From CAVZXS01 sp963779325 (GTDB lineage Bacteria; Bacteroidota; Bacteroidia; Chitinophagales; Chitinophagaceae), in NCBI GenBank assembly GCA_963779325.1, contig CAVZXS010000014.1, positions 62,001 through 126,000 of the forward strand: a stretch of DNA of 64,000 nucleotides, read 5' to 3'. A model generated the notes under the pieces. That model worked only from the letters and a program-made list of their open reading frames with translations. It did no database searches and was not told the origin of the DNA. A program made the position numbers and the translations under genes. This document shows positions 9,073 through 17,475 of the stretch, piece after piece; within the stretch, counting starts at the first letter, position 1, and every line of letters begins with the position of its first letter.

Positions 9073-10110
9073 TTATGAAGCCTGCATTTCCTTTATTTTC
9101 TCTCTTATCTTACCTTCTATTTCATTGGCCATTTCGGGGTTATCAATTAGCAATTGCTTTACTGAATCACGGCCTTGCCCCAACTTGTCTGTATTATAAC
9201 TGTACCAGCTTCCGCTTTTTTGTACAATACCCAGCTCAACACCCATGTCCACAATCTCGCCGGTTTTAGAAATGCCTTCTCCGAAAATTATATCAAACTC
9301 AGCCTGCCTGAAAGGAGGCGCCACTTTATTTTTAACCACTTTTACTTTTACGTGGTTACCTACCGCTTCTTCTCCGTCTTTCACTTGGGTCATACGGCGA
9401 ATATCCAAACGTACCGAAGCATAAAACTTCAATGCATTACCGCCGGTAGTAGTCTCCGGGTTACCAAACATCACCCCTATTTTTTCGCGAAGCTGGTTAA
9501 TGAATATGCAAATCGTATTTGTTTTAGAAATAGTAGCCGTCAACTTACGCAATGCCTGGCTCATCAGCCTGGCATGCAATCCCATTTTACTGTCACCCAT
9601 TTCACCTTCCAATTCGCTTTTGGGTACCAACGCAGCTACGGAGTCAATAACTACTACGTCCAACGCACCGGAAAGAATTAAACGATCGGCAATTTCCAAA
9701 GCCTGCTCGCCGTAATCGGGTTGCGATATTAAAAGGTTGTCTATATCCACACCCAATTTTTGTGCATAAGCGCTGTCAAAAGCATGCTCCGCATCTATAA
9801 AAGCACACATACCGCCTTTTTTTTGCGCTTCGGCAATTACATGCGTAGCAATGGTTGTTTTACCGCTCGATTCAGGTCCGTAAATTTCAATTACCCTGCC
9901 ACGCGGTAAACCGCCAATACCCAGTGCGGCATCCAATCCTATAGAACCGGTAGAGATTACTTCCTGTTCTACCACTCCTTTTTCATTCATCATCATTACG
10001 CTGCCTTTGCCAAAATCCTTGTCAATTTTGTCCATCGTCAGCTTAAGTGCTTTCAGCTTTTCGCTGTTATTATTGGTTGACATGTCGGTTGTTTTTTCTG
10101 TTTTTGCCAT
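9073..10110 (-). CDS. recA: Recombinase RecA
   Basis: The strand-exchange ATPase of homologous recombination and SOS induction; 345 residues, normal length. Walker A is GPESSGKTT, Walker B VVVIDSVAAL, with the L1/L2 region (MGLHARLMSQALRKL, GNALKFYAS) conserved and a C-terminal acidic tail. The start needs care: a minus-strand TAACTTTG (-7 type) at 10115-10122 ends only 4 bp before the ATG at 10110. If that box is used, translation more likely begins at the internal Met10 (MSTNNNSEKL, ATG at 10083). Monocistronic with a strong terminator. Confidence 0.97.
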   Translation of the reverse strand: MAKTEKTTDMSTNNNSEKLKALKLTMDKIDKDFGKGSVMMMNEKGVVEQEVISTGSIGLDAALGIGGLPRGRVIEIYGPESSGKTTIATHVIAEAQKKGGMCAFIDAEHAFDSAYAQKLGVDIDNLLISQPDYGEQALEIADRLILSGALDVVVIDSVAALVPKSELEGEMGDSKMGLHARLMSQALRKLTATISKTNTICIFINQLREKIGVMFGNPETTTGGNALKFYASVRLDIRRMTQVKDGEEAVGNHVKVKVVKNKVAPPFRQAEFDIIFGEGISKTGEIVDMGVELGIVQKSGSWYSYNTDKLGQGRDSVKQLLIDNPEMANEIEGKIREKIKEMQAS

Positions 10111-10114
10111 TGCT

Positions 10115-10145
10115 CAAAGTTAGGGTTATGTAATTGCCGTGCTAA
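10115..10145 (-). promoter_or_regulatory. Possible recA promoter
   Basis: On the minus strand, TAACTTTG (10115-10122) matches the Bacteroidota -7 consensus TAnnTTTG. Nineteen bases further upstream is TTAG (10142-10145), three of four matches to the -33 TTTG. It lies against the annotated recA ATG and therefore bears on start choice. Confidence 0.4.
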
Positions 10146-10457
10146 AAATTTAATTCACAATCAAAACTAATGTATTTAGTAATTGCCCGCTAATTTTTTT
10201 GGAAAAATATTTTTTTGTTATGATTCCACGCGGAGGAGCAGAGGTCGCTGAGAATAAAAGCATTGGCTATCGACCTCTGCCGACCCGGCTCCTCTGCGTT
10301 CAAAATTTTTTTTATGACCGGGCTTCAGTTTTCGATAATTCCGGGGCATATGAGGGTGGGGTTATGCAGGCTGTACATTAATTTTAACTAAACAAAATTC
10401 TTTATTAGCTTTTACTTCTCATTTTTAACTGCGATATTTGCCTTCTAAATTTAATAT
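10123..10457. other. Gene-free stretch with a GC-rich imperfect palindrome
   Basis: About 335 bp between recA and the DUF4920 gene. A long imperfect hairpin lies at 10229-10298, with arms CGCGGAGGAGC...AGAGGTCG and CGACCTCTGC...GCTCCTCTGCG. It resembles the CTCTGCG-type repeats at 44491-44727. A 60-codon open frame crosses it but shows no protein features. Confidence 0.55.
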
Positions 10458-10928
10458 ATGAAAAAATTGTTTTTTCTATGCGCCGGCTTTCTTGCCGCTT
10501 TATCTGTAACTGCACAGGAACCCGCCCCCGCCGTACCCGGCGCTGTATACGGTTCAGTTTCAGCCTTGGACAAGGCGATTGTTAATGTAAACGACCTGGA
10601 GAAAAAAATTGGTACTAAAAAATACGAAGGACAAGTACAAGGCAAAGTAGTAGAAGTATGCCAAGCCATGGGCTGCTGGGCCAAGTTGCAAAAAGATGAC
10701 GGTACCACGGTAATGATAAAAGTAGTGGATCATCAATTTGCCATGCCAATGGATATTGTAGGCAAAACAATTGTTGCGGAAGGCGAAGCCACAAAAAAAG
10801 AAACATCCGTGAAGCAACTGAAACACTATGCCGAAGATGCCGGTAAGAGTAAAGAAGAGATTGAAAAAATAACCGAGCCCAAAAAAGAAGTGCTGATGAT
10901 GATAAAGGGCGTGAAAGTGGTAAGCTAA
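10458..10928 (+). CDS. DUF4920-type exported protein
   Basis: A 156-residue protein with a clean signal peptide (MKKLFFLCAGFLAALSVTAQ) and a compact domain recognised as DUF4920. The domain has strands around YEGQVQGKVVEVC, the conserved MGCW motif (CQAMGCWAKL), and a Lys/Glu-rich helix near the C-terminus. Members resemble OB-fold binding proteins; no catalytic residues are evident and the function is unknown. The upstream region has a near-match promoter (TTTT-N19-GATATTTG at 10410-10440). A strong terminator follows, so it is a single-gene unit. Confidence 0.85.
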   Translation: MKKLFFLCAGFLAALSVTAQEPAPAVPGAVYGSVSALDKAIVNVNDLEKKIGTKKYEGQVQGKVVEVCQAMGCWAKLQKDDGTTVMIKVVDHQFAMPMDIVGKTIVAEGEATKKETSVKQLKHYAEDAGKSKEEIEKITEPKKEVLMMIKGVKVVS

Positions 10929-10950
10929 TTTTATAAGATTATTAAACTGT

Positions 10951-10990
10951 AAAAAATCCCGATGCACGTCTTGGTATCGGGATTTTATAT
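10951..10990 (+). terminator. Rho-independent terminator
   Basis: A perfect 11-bp stem AAAATCCCGAT/ATCGGGATTTT (10953-10963 with 10976-10986), 22 bp after the DUF4920 stop, with T-rich sequence after it. Confidence 0.85.
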
Positions 10991-11039
10991 TACCATTACG
11001 AAAAGCTGTTTCAGCTTTTCAACTGTACCTTTACGCCCA

Positions 11040-12068
11040 ATGCCTGCTTTTAATAAATATGATACGCTGAACTTGCTTTCGAAGCTTACGCTGCGCAGGG
11101 CCTGGAACGGAATAAAAGTGCTGAGCAGTTACCAAATAAGTAAGTGGTTTAAAAAACCCGTGCAATGGGGCCTGCCCGTTTCCATTTCTTTTGAACCTAC
11201 TACAAGTTGTAACCTGCGCTGCCCCGAATGTCCCAGCGGTTTAAGAGCTTTTACAAGACCTACCGGCATGTTGCAAAAAGATTTTTTTACCGAAACTATT
11301 GATCAGCTTTATAAAGAACTCCTCTACCTCGTTTTTTATTTCCAGGGCGAACCTTATCTTAACCCGCAGTTTTTAGATATGGTAAAATATGCTTCGCAAA
11401 AAAAAATCTATACCGCTACTTCTACCAATGCGCATTATTTAACTGATGATAATGCCAAAAGAACCATTGAAAGCGGTTTGGACCGGTTGATTATTTCCAT
11501 TGACGGCACTACGCAGGATGTATACCAACAGTACCGCGTAGGCGGACAATTGAACAAAGTAATAGAAGGCGCCAAAAATATAGTGAAGTGGAAAAAGGAA
11601 ATGAAAAGCAAAACACCTTTTGTTGTTTTTCAGTTTTTGGTAGTAAAACCAAACGAACATCAAATAGAAGATGTAAAGCAGTTAGCCAAACAAATCGGCG
11701 TAGATGATGTATGGTTTAAAACAGCCCAGATATATGATTATGAAAAAGACCCCAACAACCTAATACCTGCGGCGGATAAATACAGCCGTTACCGTAAAAC
11801 AGAAACCGGTTACGAATTCAAAGGCAAATTGGCCAACCATTGCTGGCGCCTGTCGCATGACCCGGTAATTACTTGGGACGGTTTGGTAGCCCCCTGTTGT
11901 TTTGATAAAGATGCGCAACATAAATTGGGCGACCTGAAACAAACAAGCTTCAAAGAAATTTGGCAGAACGAGAAGTACAAAAAATTTCGTTCGCAAATTT
12001 TACAGGGAAGAAAAAACATCGATATCTGCAGCAATTGCAGCGAAGGAACAAAAGTTTGGAGTGATTAA
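11040..12068 (+). CDS. Radical SAM/SPASM domain protein
   Basis: 342 residues from the ATG at 11040. The radical SAM cluster motif CNLRCPEC (CX3CX2C) is near residue 60, followed by YFQGEPYLNP (GGE-like strand) and SIDGTTQDVYQQYR. The C-terminal SPASM part has CCFDKDAQHKLGD and a final ICSNC cysteine pair for auxiliary cluster binding. The family cleaves S-adenosylmethionine to start radical chemistry, often on peptides or in cofactor synthesis; no substrate peptide gene is seen nearby, so the substrate is unknown. The open frame extends 26 codons upstream through the preceding terminator, so that start is rejected. A 9-bp hairpin GAAAAGCTG/CAGCTTTTC (11000-11020) precedes the gene. Confidence 0.85.
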   Translation: MPAFNKYDTLNLLSKLTLRRAWNGIKVLSSYQISKWFKKPVQWGLPVSISFEPTTSCNLRCPECPSGLRAFTRPTGMLQKDFFTETIDQLYKELLYLVFYFQGEPYLNPQFLDMVKYASQKKIYTATSTNAHYLTDDNAKRTIESGLDRLIISIDGTTQDVYQQYRVGGQLNKVIEGAKNIVKWKKEMKSKTPFVVFQFLVVKPNEHQIEDVKQLAKQIGVDDVWFKTAQIYDYEKDPNNLIPAADKYSRYRKTETGYEFKGKLANHCWRLSHDPVITWDGLVAPCCFDKDAQHKLGDLKQTSFKEIWQNEKYKKFRSQILQGRKNIDICSNCSEGTKVWSD

Positions 12069-12077
12069 CATAGCAAA

Positions 12078-12258
12078 GGTTGTTGGTATGCAGCGCAGCT
12101 AAAGGGAGTGGGGTACCAACAACCAAAGTGCCCTGTAGTAAAAATAGGAAGGGTTGTTGGTAGGCAAAGCACATGGCCAAGCCTCATACCAAAAACGGCG
12201 TAAGATAGTTAGAGTTGTTGGTAGACAAGGCACATGGCGGGGCCTCATACCAACAAAG
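12078..12258. repeat. Three consecutive palindromic units (GTTGTTGGTA/TACCAACAAC)
   Basis: Unit 1 (12078-12124) has perfect 11-bp arms GGTTGTTGGTA/TACCAACAACC. Units 2 (12152-12198) and 3 (12214-12256) have the same left arm, slightly decayed right arms, and closely similar interiors (CACATGGC...GCCTCATACC). This is a cluster of REP-like elements after the SPASM gene. Confidence 0.85.
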
Positions 12259-12293
12259 GTATAGTGACCGAATATTAGCGGTAGTTGTTTTCG

Positions 12294-13113
12294 TCAATTT
12301 AATTTCTCGTCAACAAAGCCATTAATATTCCTATTGCTATTGTCAAAGCTAATTCCAATGCCGAAAATGTTCTTTTTTTCTACTGTAAATTTCAAAGCGT
12401 ATTCTTTGTCTTTGATTTGCTTTAAAGCCTCTGCACTCAAATCATCTTTCTTGCTAAATTTAAATTCAACAATATATAATTTGTCTGAAAACCTTATGAC
12501 AGCGTCAATGCGTCCATTACTCGTAGTCTCCTCTGATAAAATTTCAAAACCAAGTAGTTTTAAAATAAGATGAACATTTGAGTGGAAATATCCTTCTTGT
12601 GTCTTGGCTATGAAATAAGAAACTGAGGCTAAAATGCTTTTTAAAATTGCGATAAAGCCTGGAATGTTATGAGTGATTAGTTTATATCTTAGCTCTTGAT
12701 AGGGAATAAGAGCGTCTTCATAGTCATAGATTGTTTTAGTATAGTCAATCATCTGAACTAATTCATTTTTGATATGTTGTGTTGTACTTACAAGATATGA
12801 GGTGTCTTCTCCTTTAGAATTTTTGTCAAGATATTTTTGATTGTCATTAAGATATTTTTTAAAACCGTCTAAAGCCACAAGTAATGCATCTGGGGGTTGC
12901 GAATTTGTGAGGAATTAAATGTTCAAAATAAAATTGATCTTCAATATTTCCGTGAATACTTATCAGAAAATCCATTAAAAAATTGCCATCCTTGAGTTTG
13001 TAAATTCCCCATTGTCGTTGTTTGTGTGTCGACCAGAAAAAGGAATTTATATGTTCAATGCGATTTGAAAAGAAGTCAAATAGATATTTTTCTATTTTTT
13101 TGATTTTATCCAT
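12294..13113 (-). CDS. PD-(D/E)XK nuclease-domain protein (PDDEXK_9-like), frameshifted
   Basis: Two overlapping frames (12859-13113 and 12294-12878) make one protein of about 272 residues if one C is removed from the CCCCC run at about 12890; the join then reads HKFATPDALLVALDGFKKYL. The C-terminal third (from YFHSNVHLILKLLGFE) matches the PDDEXK_9/DUF1703 pattern: GRIDAVIRF...IVEFKFSKK supplies the D and E-x-K catalytic set, followed by ALKQIKDKEYA. Such domains usually follow an AAA-ATPase-like domain; here that ATPase is absent and the N-terminal half is unfamiliar. It is either a decayed gene or a sequencing error. Moderately AT-rich accessory region. Confidence 0.7.
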
Positions 13114-13361
13114 TAAAAGAATGCTTGTCGTTTTGCCATAGCAGCCAATAGCTGTATTTACGCTAAAATACGCTACTCAATAGTCGCAAACAATTTTTTA
13201 AAACCTCTTTTCTAATTATTTAAGCCCGTTCAGAGTGTTCGTATAAAGAAAATGAAATAAAAGAAAGCTGTCGTCATGGGGCTTCATCTGCTAACAAAAT
13301 ATTTTAAATCCCCGGTCCGGTTTTAAACATTAATTTTATGGTCCAATAATTCTCTACTATC

Positions 13362-13817
13362 ATGACTTCTCCTTTTAACCTTTCAAAACCCATTGCCATT
13401 GGCAGCGACCATGCAGGGTACGATTATAAAGAAAGAATCATTTCTTTTTTAGAAGGCAAGGGATTAGCCTTTACCGATTTCGGAACTCATTCAAGTGATT
13501 CAGTTGATTATCCCGACTTTGCGCACCCCGTTGCTACCGCGGTAGAAAAAGACGATGCCGCTTTTGGTATTTTAATTTGCGGCAGCGCTAATGGCGTGGC
13601 CATTACAGCTAATAAACACCAAGGTATTCGTGCGGCTATTTGCTGGGGCGAGGAGCTGGCGCAATTGTCGAGAGCTCATAACAACGCCAATATAATTTGC
13701 CTGCCCGCCCGTTTTGTACGCGAAGGTGATGCGGAGAAAATGGTGCAACTGTTTATGACCACTTCTTTTGAAGCCGGGCGTCATAAAAACCGGGTGGACA
13801 AAATAGCCTGCGTCTGA
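13362..13817 (+). CDS. rpiB: Ribose-5-phosphate isomerase B
   Basis: 151 residues, typical RpiB/LacAB size. It interconverts ribose-5-phosphate and ribulose-5-phosphate in the pentose phosphate pathway. The N-terminal GSDHAGYDYKE phosphate-binding motif, the ICGSANGVAITANK loop with the catalytic Cys, and the RAHNNANIICLPAR segment are all present. It stands alone, followed by a hairpin. Confidence 0.94.
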   Translation: MTSPFNLSKPIAIGSDHAGYDYKERIISFLEGKGLAFTDFGTHSSDSVDYPDFAHPVATAVEKDDAAFGILICGSANGVAITANKHQGIRAAICWGEELAQLSRAHNNANIICLPARFVREGDAEKMVQLFMTTSFEAGRHKNRVDKIACV

Positions 13818-13848
13818 TTTATTTTTACCAATTATAAAAATAGAATGG

Positions 13849-13879
13849 TGCCCAAACATTTTTCACTTATGTTTGGGCA
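13849..13879 (+). terminator. Hairpin, possible terminator of rpiB
   Basis: Perfect 11-bp arms TGCCCAAACAT/ATGTTTGGGCA, 31 bp past the rpiB stop. The following sequence is AT-rich but lacks a clean T run. Confidence 0.6.
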
Positions 13880-13898
13880 TAATATTTAAATAAAGAAT

Positions 13899-15404
13899 AT
13901 GAAAAAAATAGTTTTTATTTTATTCCTTTTGCCTGCCGTATTTGCAACGGCGCAAAAAAACGTGCAAACTAAATTTGCTAAAACAATTACGGTTGCCGAT
14001 TTGAAAAAACATTTATACGCGGTAGCCGGTCCCGAAATGCAGGGCAGGGAAACCGCTACTGAAGGACAAAGAATAGCCGCCGCTTATATCGAAAATCATT
14101 TTAAAACAATTGGTTTAGTGCCGGGCAATAAAGAAAGTTATCAGATGAATTTTTCCGTCTTTGTAGATTCTGCTTCTACGGCCGCTATGGAACTAAACGG
14201 GCAAACTTATACATACGGAACAGATTTTTCGGCCAATACCGGCGCTAATGTTCCGGCTACATACAGGTTTTCAGAAATTGTTTTTGCAGGTGCCGGCATC
14301 AGCGATGATACACAAGATGATTATAAAAATCTTGATGTAAAAGGAAAGCTGGTAATGGTTTTTGGAAATCTTACACCTAAAACATCTGCTAAAAAAACTA
14401 CGATACAGGCCAAAGTGGATGCTGCTAAGAAAAACGGTGCGGCGGCAATTTTATTTATTAATGCCGCATTGCAACCCGCACAACCGGGCCGAAGGGGCGG
14501 TATGTATATCAACGGGTTTAAAAAATCACTTACGCCGCAGCAGTTTTTTATTGGCGAAAAGATTGCTAAAGAAATAATGGGTGATGAGTATAATAAAGCC
14601 ATGAATGAATCAGTAGCCGCTAAAGTTTACAGCGCCGATATTATGCTGCAGTTTGATAAAAAAACAAACGTATTGCAAAGCAGCAATGTACTGGGAGTAG
14701 TAGAAGGCTCTGATAAAAAAGATGAGTATGTTTTTATTACGGCGCATTACGATCATTTGGGAAAAAGAGACACGGTAATTTATTACGGCGCCGATGATGA
14801 CGGCAGCGGTACGGTAAGTATACTTGAATTGGCAGAAGCATTTGCAAAAGCTAAAGCAGCGGGTAAGGGCCCGCGCCGCAGTATTGTATTTATGACGGTG
14901 AGCGGCGAAGAGAAAGGATTGTGGGGTTCCGAAATTTATGGTAACAGACCGATTTTTCCCTTGGAAAAAACAACCGTGGACCTGAATGTGGATATGATAG
15001 GACGCATAGGAGAGGAATACACAAAGAATAAATTAAAAGACTCGGCTAAGTATGTATACATCATTGGCGATGATAAAATAAGTTCGGATCTGAAACCTAT
15101 CAGCGAAATGGTAAATAATAAATTCACCAAACTGAAGCTGGATTATAAATACAATGACCCTAAAGATCCTAATCGTTTTTACTACCGCAGCGATCATTAT
15201 AATTTTGCAGAAAAAGGCGTACCGATTATTTTTTATTTTAATGGCGTACACAAAGATTATCACCGACCTACCGATACACCCGATAAAATAAACTACGAAC
15301 TGATGGCCAAAAGAGCACAGCTTGTTTTTTATACAGCCTGGGAAATGGCCAACAGGGATGAAATGCTGAAAAGAGATATTCCATTACAAAAAGCAGGGTT
15401 TTAA
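13899..15404 (+). CDS. M28-family metallopeptidase with PA domain, exported
   Basis: 501 residues with a signal peptide (MKKIVFILFLLPAVFATAQ). A protease-associated region (about residues 90-230) is followed by the M28 dizinc peptidase domain. Zinc and catalytic residues are visible in HYDHLG, GADDDGSG, SGEEKGLWGS, VDMIGR and DYHRPTDTPD. Family members are aminopeptidases or carboxypeptidases acting in the periplasm or outside the cell. A GRRGGM stretch lies within the PA region. Single gene with a terminator that probably also serves the convergent DUF2911 gene. Confidence 0.92.
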   Translation: MKKIVFILFLLPAVFATAQKNVQTKFAKTITVADLKKHLYAVAGPEMQGRETATEGQRIAAAYIENHFKTIGLVPGNKESYQMNFSVFVDSASTAAMELNGQTYTYGTDFSANTGANVPATYRFSEIVFAGAGISDDTQDDYKNLDVKGKLVMVFGNLTPKTSAKKTTIQAKVDAAKKNGAAAILFINAALQPAQPGRRGGMYINGFKKSLTPQQFFIGEKIAKEIMGDEYNKAMNESVAAKVYSADIMLQFDKKTNVLQSSNVLGVVEGSDKKDEYVFITAHYDHLGKRDTVIYYGADDDGSGTVSILELAEAFAKAKAAGKGPRRSIVFMTVSGEEKGLWGSEIYGNRPIFPLEKTTVDLNVDMIGRIGEEYTKNKLKDSAKYVYIIGDDKISSDLKPISEMVNNKFTKLKLDYKYNDPKDPNRFYYRSDHYNFAEKGVPIIFYFNGVHKDYHRPTDTPDKINYELMAKRAQLVFYTAWEMANRDEMLKRDIPLQKAGF

Positions 15405-15411
15405 TTTTTGT

Positions 15412-15460
15412 AAATCGGCGGTTGCTCTTATAAAATTAAGAACAACCCTCGATTTTTTTA
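15412..15460 (+). terminator. Terminator between convergent genes
   Basis: A bipartite stem: AAATCG/CGATTT outside, GGTTG/CAACC and TCTTA/TAAGA inside, ending in seven Ts. It lies between the M28 peptidase stop and the convergent DUF2911 gene. Confidence 0.7.
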
Positions 15461-15486
15461 TTGACCCACACTAAGAGCATACTGCA

Positions 15487-16620
15487 CTAATTCACATCCT
15501 TTCCTTCCTTGAGTTTTGCAATATTTCCTTCTAATTGTTTTTTAGCAGCATCATTGGCTGCTTGTGCCATCGCTTTTTCCGCATGCTTCAAAGCATTTTT
15601 AAAATCTGCTTTGGCAGAGTAGCTCATCATCAAGCCCAGGTTTACAGCATAAATATCGCCATATCTTTTTTTACTTGCCAACATTACTTCCATGGCTTTA
15701 TCAGCTCTTTTTTGTGAAATAAGCTGCCTGCCATACGCCGTATATTGATTGACAGTAGCTATTGTCAATGCTTCGGTCATAACCGAATCGGCTTGAGGAA
15801 TACGATTTAATTTTTCGTAGGCTGTTCCAAGGTTTCGCAGGGTAATAAATGTTTTTTGCCCGCCAACTCCTGCAACGGCTCTCTCACTCCACTGCAATGC
15901 TTCTTCTAAGTTTATATTTTTATTAAAACAAAATTGTACGGCTTGCAGAATAAGCGCCGGTGTAAAACCTTTGCGACCCGTCAACTCTTCCCTTATTCTT
16001 GCCAATACAATATTATCTACATCTACTTCCGCTTTAAATGGAACGGAAATTTTTTCCCATTGCATGGCGATAATACAATGCTTTTCTTTATGTTCAGTAA
16101 ATTCATATTTCAAATACTCTACGCTTTTATCCAATGCCGCGGGTTTTACATTTACCCTCAGCACATCATATTTTTCATCGTAATAAAAACTACCCCATGC
16201 TTCAGTTTGCGTATTAAAAATTACGGTAACAATATCAGCTCCCATAGCCATGTGTAAACTATATGTACCTGCTTTCAGCGGCTTACCTTCTATTTTTACA
16301 TCATGCTCAAAGGTGATGGTTGTATTTTCATTGGCACCCGCACGCCAGGGCGAGGTATTTTTATTGGTAATAAAATTTTGCGTAGAGAAATCATAGGTCA
16401 CCAAATTACCGTCTCCCCAAATTTTTCCTTCCCGTTTGTTTACATCGGGTCTGGAATATTTGATTGTGATAGAAGTAATACCCACCTCTTCACTAAGCAT
16501 GGCTCTGGGATTGTTGCCGCCGGCCGGCAAATCCAATTGAGCGAAAGAATTATTCGTCCACAGAATTCCGTGAACAATAAAAAGGATTACAATAAACAGG
16601 TTGAGTTTTTTCATTTTCAT
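15487..16620 (-). CDS. DUF2911 domain protein, exported
   Basis: 377 residues with a signal peptide ending near NSFAQ. The first half is the DUF2911 domain, recognised by ITIKYSRPDVNKREGKIWG, TSPWRAGANENTTITF and LKAGTYSLHMA. The second half (about residues 200-375) is helical with TPR-like features (LNRIPQADSVMTEAL, ADFKNALKHAEKAM). Function is unknown; members are common exported proteins of Bacteroidota. It converges with the M28 peptidase gene. Confidence 0.88.
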   Translation of the reverse strand: MKMKKLNLFIVILFIVHGILWTNNSFAQLDLPAGGNNPRAMLSEEVGITSITIKYSRPDVNKREGKIWGDGNLVTYDFSTQNFITNKNTSPWRAGANENTTITFEHDVKIEGKPLKAGTYSLHMAMGADIVTVIFNTQTEAWGSFYYDEKYDVLRVNVKPAALDKSVEYLKYEFTEHKEKHCIIAMQWEKISVPFKAEVDVDNIVLARIREELTGRKGFTPALILQAVQFCFNKNINLEEALQWSERAVAGVGGQKTFITLRNLGTAYEKLNRIPQADSVMTEALTIATVNQYTAYGRQLISQKRADKAMEVMLASKKRYGDIYAVNLGLMMSYSAKADFKNALKHAEKAMAQAANDAAKKQLEGNIAKLKEGKDVN

Positions 16621-16693
16621 TTCATTTAAAATTTTCCAATACTAAATTATTAAAACTAAAAGAAAAGTGTGCATGGCGGAACTGCCTGTGATT

Positions 16694-17227
16694 TCATTTA
16701 CTGCTTTTTTTATTTTTTCTCCTGTACTCCAAATCATATTCTGTACTCCAGGTTGCCCCGTTATCTTTTGTAATCTCTCCGTGCTGCCGCAATTTAACCG
16801 GGCTCAAATTAGTAAATGTCATTTTACGAATGGCCATTGTGTCTTTACTTACAGGAAATGGTTTAGAAAAATAAATGATTTTATTGTCTTCAAATTTTCC
16901 TTCAAGGTATTCATTGGTTCCTCCGACATTGTCTACCCAAGTCTGTTGCCATTGTTTGGTAGCGGCGTTCCAGGTATTAAAACTTTTACCTGCATAGCGC
17001 AGTCCCTGATTTACGGATGCACTTGTCCATTCTTCCAGTATAATGCAACTGTCGAGTATTACAGTTACTTTACTGTCACCGGCTTTTTTACCGTTTAGTC
17101 CGAAAGCTTCCCACTCGCCAATCCAAAAATCAAACTGTCGGTATACAGGATTGCTGCATGGTTTTTTTTGTGCAGTCAATTGCAATGTTGTTATAACTAA
17201 TAAAGAGAAGAAGAAAATCTTTTTCAT
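16694..17227 (-). CDS. DUF1579-like exported protein
   Basis: 177 residues with a signal peptide (MKKIFFFSLLVITTLQLTAQ). The motif FDFWIGEWEAFG followed by CIILEEW, TWNAATKQWQQTWVDN and YLEGKFEDNKI follows the lipocalin-like DUF1579 pattern. No catalytic residues are evident; it may bind a small hydrophobic ligand (inference from fold). It lies upstream of the DUF2911 gene on the same strand with a 73-bp gap, so co-transcription is possible. Confidence 0.75.
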   Translation of the reverse strand: MKKIFFFSLLVITTLQLTAQKKPCSNPVYRQFDFWIGEWEAFGLNGKKAGDSKVTVILDSCIILEEWTSASVNQGLRYAGKSFNTWNAATKQWQQTWVDNVGGTNEYLEGKFEDNKIIYFSKPFPVSKDTMAIRKMTFTNLSPVKLRQHGEITKDNGATWSTEYDLEYRRKNKKSSK

Positions 17228-17475
17228 ATAAGCAGTATTTAGCGCAAAAGAAAAATCAATTGCACTATAAACTTACTTATTACATACCGAGGCGATATTT
17301 CTTTTATATAAAAGGCAAAGAAGGCTGCCCGCCGTTGTTTTTACTAAACAAGCGGCACTCCGATGCTTCTGATACTGTTATTCCATACGGGGGACAGGCG
17401 TTTTTTATAAAAAAAATTCCTGAAACGCTTGTGTAATTTTTCGCGGCCGTACATCCATAATGCAAATCACTGATT

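Noticed and set aside
10199..10381. 60-codon plus-strand open frame between recA and the DUF4920 gene
   Set aside because: It is largely made of an imperfect GC palindrome, has no recognisable protein features, and lies in repeat-bearing intergenic DNA.
10962..11039. Upstream start of the radical SAM gene
   Set aside because: The extension would run through the terminator of the previous gene.
12859..13113. Separate 84-residue minus-strand protein
   Set aside because: Its end runs directly into the PDDEXK_9-like frame once one C is removed; it is better read as the front part of one broken gene.
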